The notes beneath the pieces were generated by a model, which was given only the letters and a program-made list of their open reading frames with translations, was not told where the DNA came from and searched no databases. The translations under genes and the position numbers were made by a program. This document shows, piece after piece, positions 5,634 through 6,179 of a stretch of 6,179 nucleotides of DNA. The stretch's first letter is position 1. Every line of letters starts with the position of its first letter. This stretch comes from Actinomycetota bacterium (lineage in GTDB: Bacteria; Actinomycetota; Actinomycetes; S36-B12; UBA10799), in NCBI GenBank assembly GCA_030837445.1, contig JAUPKM010000540.1:1-6179 (forward strand), read 5' to 3'.

Positions 5634-6050
5634 ATGCCGCAGATCCAGTTGACCGCCCCCGCCGGCGCACTCACCGACGAAGGCCGTGCGACCATCCAGC
5701 AGGATCTCGCCCGCAGCCTACTCAAGTGGGAAGGCGCCCCCGACAACGAATTCTTCAAAGCTCTCGGCTGGTCCTACCTGCACGAACTGCCCGCAGGTGC
5801 GCAGGTAACCGCCGCCGACACCGAGCCCCGGTTCCGCGTCGATGTGACCGTTCCACAGTTCGCGCTCAACGACGACCGCAAAGCCGGACTGGCAAAAGAT
5901 GTCACCAGTCTCGTCCTCACCGCCGCTGGGCTCGGCCCAGAACACGCACTGCGCGTCTGGGTTCTCATCAACGAACAGACCGACGGCACCTGGGCCGTAG
6001 GTGGCCGGATCTTCCGTCACGCCGATCTCGTCGCGCTAGCCAAGGGCTGA
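5634..6050 (+). CDS. Tautomerase-superfamily protein (4-oxalocrotonate tautomerase-like, fused repeat)
   Basis: A 138-residue protein starting MPQIQLTAPAGALTDEGR. Removal of Met would leave an N-terminal proline, the general base of the tautomerase superfamily. The chain is two related beta-alpha-beta units: residues 4-34 (IQLTAPAGALTDEGR...) and 69-99 (VDVTVPQFALNDDRK...), each with a P-x-x-ALxD-x-x-R/K pattern. This is the fused-dimer design of cis-CaaD and malonate semialdehyde decarboxylase, and the length fits that group (about 130-150). Only the first unit has the catalytic proline. It probably catalyses keto-enol tautomerisation, or a dehalogenase-, hydratase- or decarboxylase-like step on a small carbonyl or unsaturated acid. 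It follows the dehydrogenases by 29 bp in the same operon, so it likely acts in the same pathway. The specific reaction is not assignable. Confidence 0.83.
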   Translation: MPQIQLTAPAGALTDEGRATIQQDLARSLLKWEGAPDNEFFKALGWSYLHELPAGAQVTAADTEPRFRVDVTVPQFALNDDRKAGLAKDVTSLVLTAAGLGPEHALRVWVLINEQTDGTWAVGGRIFRHADLVALAKG

Positions 6051-6179
6051 CCGACGGCGACCGCCTACAGCGCTCGGCACAACCGCCTTGGACACCCGCA
6101 GAGACCATCGATCGTGTCTGCTGGTGTCAGATCTGGCAGGTGGGCACGATTGACAATGAATTGCGGCGCCGCCCTGCTG
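6051..6179. other. Non-coding tail after the operon
   Basis: No convincing gene or strong terminator is visible. A small GGCG-AC-CGCC stem (6056-6065) follows the tautomerase stop without a T-run. TTGACA at 6150-6155 matches a -35 hexamer, but the window ends before a -10 could be judged. GCGGCGCCGC (6163-6172) is a short palindrome of no evident meaning. Confidence 0.5.

Noticed and set aside
6051..6179. Possible start of a further gene or a promoter (TTGACA at 6150)
   Set aside because: No -10, RBS or recognisable coding frame is visible before the window ends.
1..6179. CRISPR array, tRNA, rRNA or riboswitch
   Set aside because: No regularly spaced repeats beyond those listed, no cloverleaf or rRNA-like sequence, and no known riboswitch core seen.

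Overview
The window is high-GC DNA with actinobacterial codon use. It most likely comes from a mycolic-acid actinomycete (Mycobacterium/Mycolicibacterium, Rhodococcus or Nocardia). The basis is that the monooxygenase closely resembles mycobacterial EthA and the regulator has the VirS-like layout (arabinose-binding-like N-terminus plus AraC HTH). This is judged from remembered family sequences; no search was run.

Layout. Positions 1-396 hold no convincing gene. They contain direct repeats that look like insertion-sequence ends (about 29-109 and 129-167) and two hairpins. Positions 397-768 hold two short plus-strand fragments in different frames that read like the N-termini of a DISARM-type SNF2 helicase (DrmD-like) and of its adenine methyltransferase (DrmMI-like). 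They seem to be joined by a deletion and cut off, so this is a defence-island relic. Positions 769-3345 carry two minus-strand genes: an AraC/VirS-type regulator (first in transcription order) and an EthA-type Baeyer-Villiger monooxygenase. Positions 3456-6050 carry a divergent plus-strand operon: two tandem zinc alcohol dehydrogenases that overlap by 8 bp, then a tautomerase-superfamily protein. Positions 6051-6179 appear non-coding.

How it fits together. The three enzyme families suit catabolism of an alcohol or ketone: dehydrogenases oxidise an alcohol to a carbonyl, the BVMO inserts oxygen to give an ester or lactone, and a tautomerase may handle an enol/keto intermediate. The substrate is not visible in the sequence, and no esterase/lactonase is present in the window.

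The most notable signal is regulatory. A pair of 17-bp direct repeats with 4-bp spacing (21-bp period, the geometry of AraC half-sites) lies in the divergent promoter region at 3354-3391. A diverged second pair with the same geometry lies at 2296-2333, directly in front of the BVMO gene and in the same orientation relative to its target. The four half-sites share TGTCGC, an A at position 10, a G at position 13 and a final CAA. This suggests that the AraC-type protein controls both transcription units and probably itself, making the block a self-contained regulon.
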